Positions 1-7,847 of a stretch of 64,000 nt of DNA are shown piece by piece. Position numbers and translations under genes: made by a program. Source of the stretch: Pseudolabrys sp. GTDB taxonomy: Bacteria; Pseudomonadota; Alphaproteobacteria; Rhizobiales; Xanthobacteraceae. Numbering within the stretch: the stretch's first letter is position 1; every line of letters begins with the position of its first letter. The notes beneath the pieces were generated by a model. It saw nothing but the letters and a program-made list of their open reading frames with translations, was not told where the DNA came from and ran no database searches. The stretch spans positions 1 through 64,000 of the forward strand of contig JALHRB010000001.1 in NCBI GenBank assembly GCA_022841665.1. The letters are read 5' to 3'.

Positions 1-1
1 C

Positions 2-709
2 GGCGGCTGGGGCGGCGGCGGATCGGGCGGCGGTGGGTCGGGCGGCGGTGGGTCGGGCGGTGGTAGCAGTTGCGTGCCCAAAAACCACAACACCTGGAAC
101 GGCTGCGTCACTGATCGTGGTCCGTCCAACGGGCCAGGCACTTCCACTTGGGATCAGGTCGTCACCTTGCCGGACGGCACAAAAAATTCGCTTTGGCCGG
201 CCGAGCAATACGGCAGTTGCCCGGTCGCGATGATGGGCCTCAACTATAACTGGACGTCGATGAACAGCGTGGTCGACTCCCTGCAGCCAGTCGGCAGCAC
301 TAACCAGCCCATCGGCCTGGTGTGGGCCTGGCAGTCGCTGGTCGGCGGCGGTCCTTTCACCGCGCCCGCCAAGCAATCCGGCGTCGACTACAAGGAAATC
401 ATCATCCTGATGTCGGATGGCATGAACACCGAGAACCGCTGGTACGGCAATGATCCGAATGCCAGCCAGGCCGTTGACAATCGGATGTACCAGCAAGGCA
501 ATGGCTCCGGCACCTGCGCCAACATCAAGGCCGCCGGCATCACGATCTACACCGTCCACGTCAACACCGACGGCGATCCGAAATCGACCTTGTTGCAGAA
601 CTGCGCCAGCACGTCGGATAAGTTCTGGATGATCACCTCGGCCGCCGACCTGAACGGGGTGTTCAACAAGATCGGGACCAACCTGACGCAGCTGCGCGTC
701 GCCGAGTAA
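2..709 (+). CDS. TadG-like von Willebrand factor A protein, C-terminal part (5'-truncated by window edge)
   Basis: The reading frame is open from base 2, so the gene begins upstream. The first 20 or so residues are a glycine/serine linker containing near-perfect GGGGS units, followed by SSC. The rest looks like the C-terminal half of a VWA domain: the ILMSDGMN strand/loop (about positions 409-427) matches the fourth strand of such domains, and IYTVHVN followed by a Cys-containing stretch and an ADLNGVF helix fits TadG-like pilus-assembly proteins of alphaproteobacteria. TadG proteins sit in the cell envelope with Tad/Flp pilus genes, but those genes are not in view. The final residues (QLRVAE) are typical of TadG-like proteins. 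The MIDAS motif itself lies upstream. Confidence 0.75.
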   Translation, partial: GGWGGGGSGGGGSGGGGSGGGSSCVPKNHNTWNGCVTDRGPSNGPGTSTWDQVVTLPDGTKNSLWPAEQYGSCPVAMMGLNYNWTSMNSVVDSLQPVGSTNQPIGLVWAWQSLVGGGPFTAPAKQSGVDYKEIIILMSDGMNTENRWYGNDPNASQAVDNRMYQQGNGSGTCANIKAAGITIYTVHVNTDGDPKSTLLQNCASTSDKFWMITSAADLNGVFNKIGTNLTQLRVAE

Positions 710-727
710 CCTCGACGCAAAGCAAAA

Positions 728-758
728 CAAAAAGCCCGGCCTTATCGGCCGGGCTTTT
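728..758. terminator. Bidirectional Rho-independent terminator
   Basis: An eight-base GC stem (GCCCGGCC / GGCCGGGC, 734-741 and 747-754) with a five-base loop is flanked by A-runs on the left and T-runs on the right. It lies between the convergent TadG-like and phasin genes and should terminate both. Confidence 0.85.
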
Positions 759-824
759 CAATTATCAGCACGCGAAACGGAGCGGCAGGCGGACGGCGCC
801 TTGACGGAAGGCTTACTTGATCGC

Positions 825-1154
825 TTACTTGGCCTTCGCCATCAGCGTTTCGAACGGCTTGTAGGTTTCCTTGGCGAGATCGGCATAGAGCTCGCCGATC
901 TTGGAGGCCTTGGAGACGAAGCCTTCATAGGCCGCCTTGGCGTACTCGGTCTGCACTTCGATCGCCTTGTCGAGCGACTTCACGCCGAACAGCTTCTCGA
1001 GCGCGGCGGTGGAGTCTTCGAAAGCCTTCTTGGAGTAGTCGGCAACCTCGACGGCGATCGCCTGGCTGCCCTTGGAGAGCGCGCTCATCGATTTCAGCGC
1101 GAGGTCGACGTTCTCTTTGCCCACTTGCTGCAGGTCGTCGAAATTCTTGACCAT
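825..1154 (-). CDS. Phasin family protein (polyhydroxyalkanoate granule-associated)
   Basis: 109 residues, almost wholly amphipathic helix, with the phasin pattern: an N-terminal MVKNFDDLQQ segment, then AVEVADYSKKAFEDSTAALEKL and a VQTEYAKAAYE segment. Phasins coat PHB granules and often pair with PhaC, which is present here at 35.5 kb. I chose the ATG at 1154 because a GGAAGG ribosome-binding sequence sits six bases before it; an in-frame ATG at 1160 lies directly against that sequence. The upstream frame as far as 1241 crosses the operator-like repeats and is probably not translated. There is no signal peptide, consistent with a cytoplasmic granule protein. It ends convergently on a shared terminator. 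Confidence 0.88.
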   Translation of the reverse strand: MVKNFDDLQQVGKENVDLALKSMSALSKGSQAIAVEVADYSKKAFEDSTAALEKLFGVKSLDKAIEVQTEYAKAAYEGFVSKASKIGELYADLAKETYKPFETLMAKAK

Positions 1155-1232
1155 GGTCATCCTTCCCGGCCGCTTCAGCGGCACCCAATGTGTGCATTTG
1201 CGAACCCCGGCCTGCCCGGGAATGAGATGAAT

Positions 1233-1283
1233 ATATTGCACTGCACAAAAATGTCAAGACACCATATTGCAGCGCGAAAAATG
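1233..1283. promoter_or_regulatory. Paired direct repeats upstream of the phasin gene (putative PhaR-type operator)
   Basis: Two copies of an ATATTGCA-(c)-GC-AAAAATG element lie at 1233-1253 and 1264-1283, with starts 31 bp apart, close to three helical turns. They are 80-130 bp upstream of the phasin ATG. PhaR, the repressor of phasin genes, is known to recognise TGC-rich DNA; assigning this site to PhaR is inference. Confidence 0.5.
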
Positions 1284-1423
1284 CAATAAAATCTAAGGGA
1301 TCGTATTAAGAAATTGTAAACCGCGTTCTCCTACGGTGATAAATTGTGGCGTCGCGGGGACGCTATAAAAAGGCCACGAAGGCGGCTTAACCGGCCTGCC
1401 TCGAACGGGGTTGGGGAGAGCGG

Positions 1424-3040
1424 ATGTCGTTGCGGGGAGCGTTCGTCCAGCGCGGTCTACGTTGGGGCGCCCTGGGCTTGGCAGGCCTTGTGTTCGCCAC
1501 CGCCGTCAGCTCCGACGCCGATGCCCGCACCCGCCGCAAGCCCAAGGCCGCCGCGGCGCAGAGCTACCAGCCCGACACCGCCTCGATCGTGGTCGACGCC
1601 AACAGCGGCGCGGTCATGCAGGCAAGCAACGCCGACAGCCCGCGCCACCCGGCCTCGCTCACCAAGATCATGACGCTCTATATGCTGTTCGAGCGGCTGG
1701 AGAGCGGCAAGATCAAGCTCAACACCGAATTGCCCGTCTCCCCGCACGCCGCCGCGCAGGCGCCGTCCAAGCTCGCCCTCAAGCCGGGCGAGACCATCCG
1801 GGTCGAGACGGCCATCCGCGCCATCGTCGCCAAGTCGGCCAACGACGTGGCCGTGGTCGTGGCTGAGGCGCTCGGCGGCGACGAGCCGAGCTTCGCCCGC
1901 CAGATGACCGCCAAGGCGCGCGCGCTCGGCATGCGGCAGACCAGCTACTTCAACGCCTCCGGCCTGCCCGACGAACGCCAGATCACCACCGCGCGCGACC
2001 AATCGGTGCTCGGCCGCGCCGTCTACGACCGCTTCCCGCAATACGCCCATTACTTCGCCACGCGCACGTTCGAGTTCCGCGGCAAAACGATGCGCAACCA
2101 CAATCGCCTGCTCGGCTCGGTGCCCGGCGTCGACGGCCTGAAGACCGGCTACATCCGCGCCTCCGGCTTCAACATCGTCACCTCGGTCCACCGCAACAAC
2201 CGCCGCATCATTGCCGTCGTGTTCGGCGGCCGCACCGCCAAGGCGCGCGACGCGCGCGCCCGCAGCCTGATCGACAACAACATCAACATCGCCGCCGTGA
2301 AGCGCACCGCACCGATGGTGGTGGAAGGGTGGGATTCGAAGGAGCCGGTGGCCATCGCCAGCGCCGCGCCGATGCCGCCGCCGGCGCCGGCGCGCGAGCC
2401 GGTTGCCGCGCCAGCACAGGTCGCTTCCGCCTCGCCGATCGCCGTGCCGGTCGCACCCGCCGCGCCGGCCGCCAGGCCCGCATCCGAAGGCCCGAGCCCC
2501 GGCTCGACCGAGCCGATCAAGCCCAATGCCGTGAAGACCTTCACCGTCCAGCCGGGCGCGGTGACGACGGCCACGCTGTCGCCGCTGCCGGCCGATAGCC
2601 GCCGCCTCACCCCGGGCGGCGCCCCCGCCAGCGTCACCAATGTCGCCACCGTGAAGGCCGACGTGCCGCCGCTGCCGCCGCCCCCGGGCGCCAAGCCGGG
2701 CGTGCTCGGCACGATGCCCGCGCACGGCACCAAGCTCGCGTCCGCCAGCCCCAATGTGCCGGTCCCCGCCGCCGCCGAGAGCGCGTCGAGGCCGCGCGGC
2801 GGCTGGATGATCCAGGTCGGCGCCTTCGACGACGAGAAGGACGCCAAGTCGCGGCTCGACACTTGCCAGAACAAGGCCAAGGACCAACTCGGCAAGGCCG
2901 ATCCGTTCACCGAGAAAATCAGCAAAGGCGAGAAGGCGCTCTACCGCGCGCGCTTCGCCGGGCTCGACAAGGACACGGCCGAAGCCGCCTGCAAGAGCCT
3001 CAAGCGCAGCGACATCCCTTGCATGCTGCTGAAGAACTGA
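1424..3040 (+). CDS. D-alanyl-D-alanine carboxypeptidase (S11 family, PBP5/6 type) with C-terminal SPOR domain
   Basis: A 538-residue periplasmic enzyme that would trim the terminal D-Ala from peptidoglycan pentapeptides. An N-terminal hydrophobic signal runs about residues 13-35. The three penicillin-binding motifs are intact: SLTK at 78-81 (nucleophile Ser78), SAN at 138-140 and KTG at 240-242. A long Ala/Pro/Val linker covers about 310-450, and a SPOR domain (GGWMIQVGAFDDEKDA...) about 455-538 should bind denuded septal glycan. The DacF/PBP5 plus SPOR arrangement is typical of alphaproteobacteria. GGGGAGAG lies just before the ATG. The gene stands alone, divergent from the phasin across about 270 bp. 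Confidence 0.93.
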   Translation: MSLRGAFVQRGLRWGALGLAGLVFATAVSSDADARTRRKPKAAAAQSYQPDTASIVVDANSGAVMQASNADSPRHPASLTKIMTLYMLFERLESGKIKLNTELPVSPHAAAQAPSKLALKPGETIRVETAIRAIVAKSANDVAVVVAEALGGDEPSFARQMTAKARALGMRQTSYFNASGLPDERQITTARDQSVLGRAVYDRFPQYAHYFATRTFEFRGKTMRNHNRLLGSVPGVDGLKTGYIRASGFNIVTSVHRNNRRIIAVVFGGRTAKARDARARSLIDNNINIAAVKRTAPMVVEGWDSKEPVAIASAAPMPPPAPAREPVAAPAQVASASPIAVPVAPAAPAARPASEGPSPGSTEPIKPNAVKTFTVQPGAVTTATLSPLPADSRRLTPGGAPASVTNVATVKADVPPLPPPPGAKPGVLGTMPAHGTKLASASPNVPVPAAAESASRPRGGWMIQVGAFDDEKDAKSRLDTCQNKAKDQLGKADPFTEKISKGEKALYRARFAGLDKDTAEAACKSLKRSDIPCMLLKN

Positions 3041-3136
3041 TTGCCGAAACGCGGGCCGCCAAGAGCCCGCGCAACAAGAACGATAACGGGAAAGCGTCGA
3101 GCCAGGAGCCGCTGATGGTGTTGCGTGTGGAGTACC

Positions 3137-3838
3137 TCAGCGATGGCGGCGAAGAAGAACTTCCTTGGCTTCATTGATGCGGGCGGCGAGATACGTCGAC
3201 CCGCCCTGGTCGGGATGCATTTTCTTCATCAGCGTGCGGTGCGCGCGGCTGATGTCGTCGGCGCTCGCGCCGGCTTCCAGGCCAAGGATCTGATAAGCCT
3301 CCTGTTCCGACATTTTACCGCCGGACGGCGAAGCCCGCCCCGCTGCCGCGTCACCGTGCGCGTGTTCACGCCAAGAGGCATCCCGGCGGTCAAGATACGC
3401 CATCAATAGCGCACGGCTTTCGTCGTCGAAGTCGGTGAGCAGGCCAACGAGCGTCTTTACGTCGAGCCGATCGAGCGCCACGCCCTGGTGGCGGCCGGCG
3501 ACGATCGTTCCGCGCATGGCGCCGCTGTCGTGGTCGAGCTCCATTTCGAGATAAGCCGCGCGCACGCGCGAAGCCTGCCCGCCGCTTTTCTGCGTGCGCT
3601 GGCCGAAGCCGGCCGGCCCGAACGGCAGCCAGCCCAGAAGGCCGAGGCCGAAGGCGCCGAGCGGGATGGCCACCGCCAGCTCGCCGCGCAGGCCGAGAAA
3701 TACCGCAAGCCCAAGCGAGATCAGGCCGCCGCCCGCCTTCGTGACACGCGCGGCGATCTTCGGATCGGCCTTGGAGACGACGTTGAGCGCCCAAAGGATC
3801 AGAACCAGAGCCAACAGGCCGAATATGAGGGTCGGCAT
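3137..3838 (-). CDS. Membrane-anchored J-domain (DnaJ-like) protein
   Basis: 233 residues. One or two hydrophobic segments (about 3-19 and 37-70) are followed by a cytoplasmic region and a C-terminal J domain (about 180-233) containing the diagnostic HPD tripeptide at 208-210. J-proteins stimulate the ATPase of Hsp70/DnaK. The layout (membrane N-terminus, J domain at the very end) is like Tim14/Pam18-type proteins, here with an extra central domain of unknown role. The start is three bases after the stop of the upstream VWA gene, so the two are probably co-translated. Confidence 0.85.
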   Translation of the reverse strand: MPTLIFGLLALVLILWALNVVSKADPKIAARVTKAGGGLISLGLAVFLGLRGELAVAIPLGAFGLGLLGWLPFGPAGFGQRTQKSGGQASRVRAAYLEMELDHDSGAMRGTIVAGRHQGVALDRLDVKTLVGLLTDFDDESRALLMAYLDRRDASWREHAHGDAAAGRASPSGGKMSEQEAYQILGLEAGASADDISRAHRTLMKKMHPDQGGSTYLAARINEAKEVLLRRHR

Positions 3839-3841
3839 GGG

Positions 3842-4552
3842 TCAGCTCAATTGCGCGAGCAGCTTCTGCGCGCTGCCGGAGCGCTGCGCCGCGAGCGCGG
3901 CCAGCGCTTTACGTCCGCCGGAGGCATAGGCCGCGACCGCGCGCAGCAATTCGCGCAGCTCATGCGCCGCGCCGGTATCGAAGCGGCACCAGGCGCCGCG
4001 CGACAGCCGCGCGATCTCGCGATAGGCGTTCTCGGCCACCGGATCGTTGCCTTCCTGAAACATGAACACCGGCACGCCCAGGAGCCCCAGTTCGCCCGCC
4101 GCCGCGCAGAGAGCGTCGATACCCTCCTCCATGGCGTCGCCGACGAAGACGACCGCCTGCACCTTCTGCCTCCCGTGTTCCTGCCGCGCGTGGCTCAAGA
4201 CCTTGCCGATCTGGGTATGGCCGCCGCGGCAGTCGATGCGCGACATCAGCTCGGCGAGCTTGTCGCTGCCAGCGACCCAGCCGGAGGCGCGGCATTCGTT
4301 CAGGCCGCGGAAATACACGAGCTGGATGTCGAGCCCGCCGGCATTGGCGGCTTCGCGGAACATGTCGGCCTGCAGTGTGCAGGCGGTGTCCCAGGTCGGC
4401 TGCCGGCTCATGGTGGCGTCAAGCGCGAAGATCAGCCGGCCGCGCCCGCCCGCCGTGACCGCCGGCCCGAGCGCGCGCACTTTCTCAAGGAAGGCTTCGA
4501 TTTCCGGCTTGGACGAGGCCGGCGCCGGGGTCTGGGAACGGTCTTTGGTCAT
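3842..4552 (-). CDS. VWA domain-containing protein
   Basis: About 236 residues from the ATG at 4552; an in-frame start at 4597 would add 15. The RLIFALDATMS segment resembles the MIDAS strand of a von Willebrand A domain (D-x-T-x-S rather than the usual D-x-S-x-S), and AVVFVGDAMEEGIDAL resembles the later LxDG-type strand. There is no signal peptide or membrane segment, so it is probably cytoplasmic. The tight spacing with the downstream J-protein gene suggests a two-gene operon, possibly linking chaperone recruitment to a VWA adaptor, but the role is unknown. Such proteins are conserved in Bradyrhizobiaceae as far as I recall. Confidence 0.75.
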   Translation of the reverse strand: MTKDRSQTPAPASSKPEIEAFLEKVRALGPAVTAGGRGRLIFALDATMSRQPTWDTACTLQADMFREAANAGGLDIQLVYFRGLNECRASGWVAGSDKLAELMSRIDCRGGHTQIGKVLSHARQEHGRQKVQAVVFVGDAMEEGIDALCAAAGELGLLGVPVFMFQEGNDPVAENAYREIARLSRGAWCRFDTGAAHELRELLRAVAAYASGGRKALAALAAQRSGSAQKLLAQLS

Positions 4553-4606
4553 GCCGATATTGTACACCGAATTGGGAGCAATCGGTGGCCGCGACATATC
4601 ATCCGC

Positions 4607-4690
4607 TCGCCGCCGCGCAAGCGGGGGGCCAGGGCCACGAAATTTTGCCTAAAAAACTGGTTCTCCGCTTGCGCGGGGACGAGCGGCTCT
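4607..4690. repeat. Imperfect long inverted repeat (REP-like intergenic element)
   Basis: Two arms of about 30 bp match imperfectly as reverse complements around a CCCCGCGCAAGCGG core, separated by an AT-richer loop of about 20 bp. It lies between mipZ and the VWA gene. The core matches palindromes that are common between genes in Bradyrhizobium-type genomes; this is from memory. Confidence 0.6.
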
Positions 4691-4694
4691 CTCG

Positions 4695-5615
4695 TCAGGC
4701 CAGCACGTCGTGAACCTGCAACGGCTGGTCCATGACCGAATACCACTCGGCGCGGGCGGCGGCGCGGCGCTTGCCGTTTTCCGTCAGCGGCAAATGCAGC
4801 GCGTTCAAGAGCGCGATCACTTCCTCGCGCGCCGTGACGTGCGACATGTTCGGCCGCGTGCCGAGCGTCGTCTCGTCGAGATCGTCGAGCGCCGTCAACC
4901 CGCGCGGAAAGAACTCGCGGTAGACCACGCGCTCGGCGAAGCCGTCGACGCAGCGGAAGCCCATGCGCTTGGCGAGCTCCGCGATGCCCTCGCCGACCAG
5001 CCGCTTGTTGCGCGAGCCGAGCTGCGAGAGACGGTTGCGCACCACGATCCAGTCGGTGAGCCGGCCGTCGACCAGGCGGCGCTGGCGGCGCGCCTCGCGC
5101 ACCATCTCGGCGTAGTGGCTCTCGCCGGTAACGGCGAAATTGGTCGGGTCGAGCGTGGCGAGCACGTCGAAGTCGACGAAGCTATCGTTGAGCGGCGTGA
5201 CCAAAGTGTCGGCCATCGAATGCGCGAGCCGCATCAGGTAGGTGTCGTTGCCGGGCGTGTCGATGACGACGACGTCGTGCGTGTGCTCGATCTTGGCGAT
5301 CGCCTGCGAGAAGTTGGCGAACTCCTGCGCCTCGTTGGCTTCGACCGACGCGCCCTCCGCGCGCTCGACGCAATAGTGCGTCGGCGTCTCGAGCTTGAGC
5401 CCCGCGCGTTCCGCCCACGCGCGGCGGTTCTCGATGTAGTGCGTGAAGCTCTTCTGGCGCGAGTCGAGGTCGATGGTGGCGACGCGCTGGCCGGCTTTCA
5501 GAAGCGCGACCGCGATGTGGAGCGCGGTGGTCGATTTGCCGGAGCCGCCCTTCTCGTTGCCGAGCACGACGACGTGCGCAGACTGAGAATTATTGTGGAT
5601 CGGCTGGACCAGCAT
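4695..5615 (-). CDS. mipZ: MipZ, division-plane positioning ATPase
   Basis: 306 residues, a ParA/MinD-family deviant Walker P-loop ATPase. The Walker A motif is KGGSGKST at 22-29, and VVVIDTPG forms the Walker B region. MipZ forms a bipolar gradient by binding ParB at the chromosome ends and inhibits FtsZ assembly except at mid-cell; it is confined to alphaproteobacteria. Length and C-terminal motifs (RVVYREFFPRGLTALD) fit the family well. It is divergent from panC, an arrangement common in Rhizobiales. A GTG or other upstream start is not needed, because the ATG at 5615 directly precedes the conserved AHVVVLGNEKGGSGKS stretch. Confidence 0.95.
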   Translation of the reverse strand: MLVQPIHNNSQSAHVVVLGNEKGGSGKSTTALHIAVALLKAGQRVATIDLDSRQKSFTHYIENRRAWAERAGLKLETPTHYCVERAEGASVEANEAQEFANFSQAIAKIEHTHDVVVIDTPGNDTYLMRLAHSMADTLVTPLNDSFVDFDVLATLDPTNFAVTGESHYAEMVREARRQRRLVDGRLTDWIVVRNRLSQLGSRNKRLVGEGIAELAKRMGFRCVDGFAERVVYREFFPRGLTALDDLDETTLGTRPNMSHVTAREEVIALLNALHLPLTENGKRRAAARAEWYSVMDQPLQVHDVLA

Positions 5616-5766
5616 GAAGCGCCCTTTGATGCGCGAATTCTCAAAACATTACCGGCCTTTAGTCAAGTTCGCGGCGATTTAACCATTAATCCGCGTGGCC
5701 GTCATTAAGGCTCTTTGCTAAGTGCTAGCCGGGCAAAACGACAGTTCCGCGACAAGGCTCACAATT

Positions 5767-6618
5767 ATGGCAAAGCGTCCGCTCGTCATGCGCACCGTCT
5801 CCTCGCTCCGCCGCACTTTGGCGCCTTGGCGCAAGCGCGGGCAAAGCATCGCATTGGTGCCGACGATGGGGGCGTTGCATGCCGGCCACCTCAAGCTGGT
5901 GAGCGACGCGAAACGCCGCGCCGACCGGGTCGTGGTGTCGATCTTCGTTAACCCGGCCCAGTTCGCGCCGCACGAGGATTTCGGCAGCTATCCGCGTACC
6001 TTCGATGCCGACATTAAGGCTCTCGGCGAAGCCAAGGTGGACCTGGTTTGGGCCCCTACCGCCACCGCGATGTATCCAGGTGGTTTTGCGACGCGCATCG
6101 CCCCGCAGGGCGCGGCGCTGGCCGGGCTAGAGGACAAGTTCCGTCCGCATTTCTTCGGCGGCGTCGCCACCGTGGTGGCCAAGCTGTTCCTGCAGGTGCA
6201 GCCCGACTTCGCGATGTTCGGGCAGAAGGACTACCAGCAGTTTTGCGTCGTCACCCAGATGGCGAAAGACCTCGACCTGCCGGTGAAGGTGATCGGGATA
6301 CCGACCGTGCGCGAGAAGGATGGCCTCGCGCTCTCCTCGCGCAACGCCTACCTCTCGGAAGCCGAGCGCCGTGCCGCGCCGGAACTGGCGCGGGTGCTGA
6401 AGGTGAGCGCTTCGCGCATCAAGGCCGGCGAGCCGATCGAGATGGTGCTGGAGGAAGGCGCCGTCGAGATCGCGCGGGCCGGCTTTTCGCTCGACTACCT
6501 GGAGGCGCGCCACGCCGTGACGCTGGCGCCCGTCGCCTCGCCCAAGGACGGCCCGATCCGCCTGCTGGTGGCCGCCCGCATCGGCAAGACGCGGCTGATC
6601 GACAATATGCCGGTGTGA
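5767..6618 (+). CDS. panC: Pantothenate synthetase
   Basis: 283 residues. It condenses D-pantoate with beta-alanine using ATP (via a pantoyl adenylate) to make pantothenate for coenzyme A. Family motifs are clear: [10 protein letters not shown] (the HIGH-like nucleotide site), [21 protein letters not shown] and [11 protein letters not shown] (KMSKS-like). The ATG at 5767 was chosen because the upstream in-frame codons are not family-like; an ATG seven codons later is also possible. It is divergent from mipZ. Confidence 0.96.
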   Translation: MAKRPLVMRTVSSLRRTLAPWRKRGQSIALVPTMGALHAGHLKLVSDAKRRADRVVVSIFVNPAQFAPHEDFGSYPRTFDADIKALGEAKVDLVWAPTATAMYPGGFATRIAPQGAALAGLEDKFRPHFFGGVATVVAKLFLQVQPDFAMFGQKDYQQFCVVTQMAKDLDLPVKVIGIPTVREKDGLALSSRNAYLSEAERRAAPELARVLKVSASRIKAGEPIEMVLEEGAVEIARAGFSLDYLEARHAVTLAPVASPKDGPIRLLVAARIGKTRLIDNMPV

Positions 6619-6733
6619 CGGGCGCCGCGCCGACAGGCCGGATTCAGCACGGCCGTTCTTTTCGAATGGACCCCCTATCTCAAAAGGTGTATTTTTTGTA
6701 TTTGCTACTTATACGCGCTGTCGGGAGGACGCC

Positions 6734-6949
6734 ATGTTTCGCACGCTCATCGCGCTCGGTCTTGTCTCTGCCATGGTCACTTTCGCCGATATCCCGCAAG
6801 CCGCCGCGCAGCAGAAATGCTGGTCGGCGCAGAAGTGCGGCGGCAAGGTGCTGAGCAACCGCGACTGCCACAACTGCAAAGTAAAGAGCAAAGGTAAGTC
6901 GTGGTCGAACGCCTCCGGGACCTGCTACCCCGTTGGCAGTTGCCCGTAG
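6734..6949 (+). CDS. Small secreted Cys-rich protein
   Basis: 71 residues. A cleavable signal peptide (MFRTLIALGLVSAMVTFADIPQAAA) is followed by about 46 mature residues with six cysteines (CWSAQKC, DCHNC, TCYPVGSC), suggesting a periplasmic or secreted disulfide-stabilised peptide. CGGGAGGA lies eight bases before the ATG. I do not recognise the family. It overlaps no other gene and converges on the DUF1489 gene. Confidence 0.75.
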   Translation: MFRTLIALGLVSAMVTFADIPQAAAQQKCWSAQKCGGKVLSNRDCHNCKVKSKGKSWSNASGTCYPVGSCP

Positions 6950-6959
6950 CCGACGGCGG

Positions 6960-7397
6960 CTATAGCAGCCCGAGTTCCTGCAAGTCGCGGCGCATCTTCT
7001 CCGGCATGCGCGCGGCACCCGGCGCGGCGCGCGCGAGGTCGCGCGGCGCATCCTTGGCCTCGAGGTAGCGCCAGCCCTGGAAAGCCGCGCGCGGGCGCGG
7101 CTCGACCAGCACCACCTTGCCGTCGAGCACGACCTGGCAGCGCTTGATGCCGTCCTTGCCGGTCGCCTGGCGGATATCGAGGATGCGCTCGCGGCAGGTG
7201 ATTTGGCCCTTGATCACCCAAAAGAGCGAGCCGCCGTCGGTGAGTTCCCCGGCCCGCTTGGGCAACATGCGGGTGGTGTGGATGTGCTCGGGCTTCTGCC
7301 CACGCCGCTTTTTTTCTTTCAGCTTGAGCTTGATCCAGTCTTCCAGGTCCGCGACCGAGTCGCAGCCGACGCAGAGCTTGATGAGGTGAAGCGCCAT
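6960..7397 (-). CDS. DUF1489 family protein
   Basis: 145 residues from the ATG at 7397. The sequence MALHLIKLCVGCDSVADL, with RMLPKRAGELTDGGSLFWVIKGQ and QGWRYLEAKDAPRDL, matches the alphaproteobacterial DUF1489 family, a conserved cytoplasmic protein of unknown function. Family members usually start at MxLHLIKLCVG, which fixes this start. It lies convergent to the small Cys-rich gene and divergent from the basic-tailed small protein. Confidence 0.88.
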   Translation of the reverse strand: MALHLIKLCVGCDSVADLEDWIKLKLKEKKRRGQKPEHIHTTRMLPKRAGELTDGGSLFWVIKGQITCRERILDIRQATGKDGIKRCQVVLDGKVVLVEPRPRAAFQGWRYLEAKDAPRDLARAAPGAARMPEKMRRDLQELGLL

Positions 7398-7543
7398 GGG
7401 GGCATGCTTAGCGTGCCGCCCCGGAGGGCGAAAGCCCAGCGGCCGCGCCTTGTTGATAGCGGTGGATGGCGGTTCCCTCTTGCGGAAATCGCAGGCCACG
7501 GCCGATGATGGCGGCTCCGCCACGCGACGCCCAAGGGGGGCAT

Positions 7544-7837
7544 ATGAAGAAATTCGTCATCACGCTCGTTGCCGCGTCTCTCGCCGCCGCGCCCGCCGCC
7601 GCCGCGACCAAAAAGAAGAAGGCGGCTCCGCCGGAGAGCGAGACGAGCGAGTTCGCCAAGCAGAACGCGAACACCGGCCGGCTCCTGCGCAACGGGCTGC
7701 CGCTCATTTTGCCGTCCTGGTCGCTGCCGATCTTCTTCGGCATGAAGATGGACGAGAAGCTGAAGGAAGGCGACGCCAAGCCTGCAACCAAGCCGGTCGC
7801 AAAAAAGGCGAGCAAGAAGCCGGCCAAGAAGCAGTAG
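7544..7837 (+). CDS. Small exported protein with basic tail
   Basis: 97 residues. A signal peptide (MKKFVITLVAASLAAAPAAAA) is followed by a Lys-rich patch, a short conserved-looking core (NTGRLLRNGLPLILPSWSLPIFFGMKMDEK) and a Lys/Ala/Pro-rich tail. AAGGGGGG sits just before the ATG. The function is unknown; the positive charge could favour binding to peptidoglycan or nucleic acid, which is speculation. Confidence 0.7.
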   Translation: MKKFVITLVAASLAAAPAAAATKKKKAAPPESETSEFAKQNANTGRLLRNGLPLILPSWSLPIFFGMKMDEKLKEGDAKPATKPVAKKASKKPAKKQ

Positions 7838-7847
7838 GCGCGCCGGG

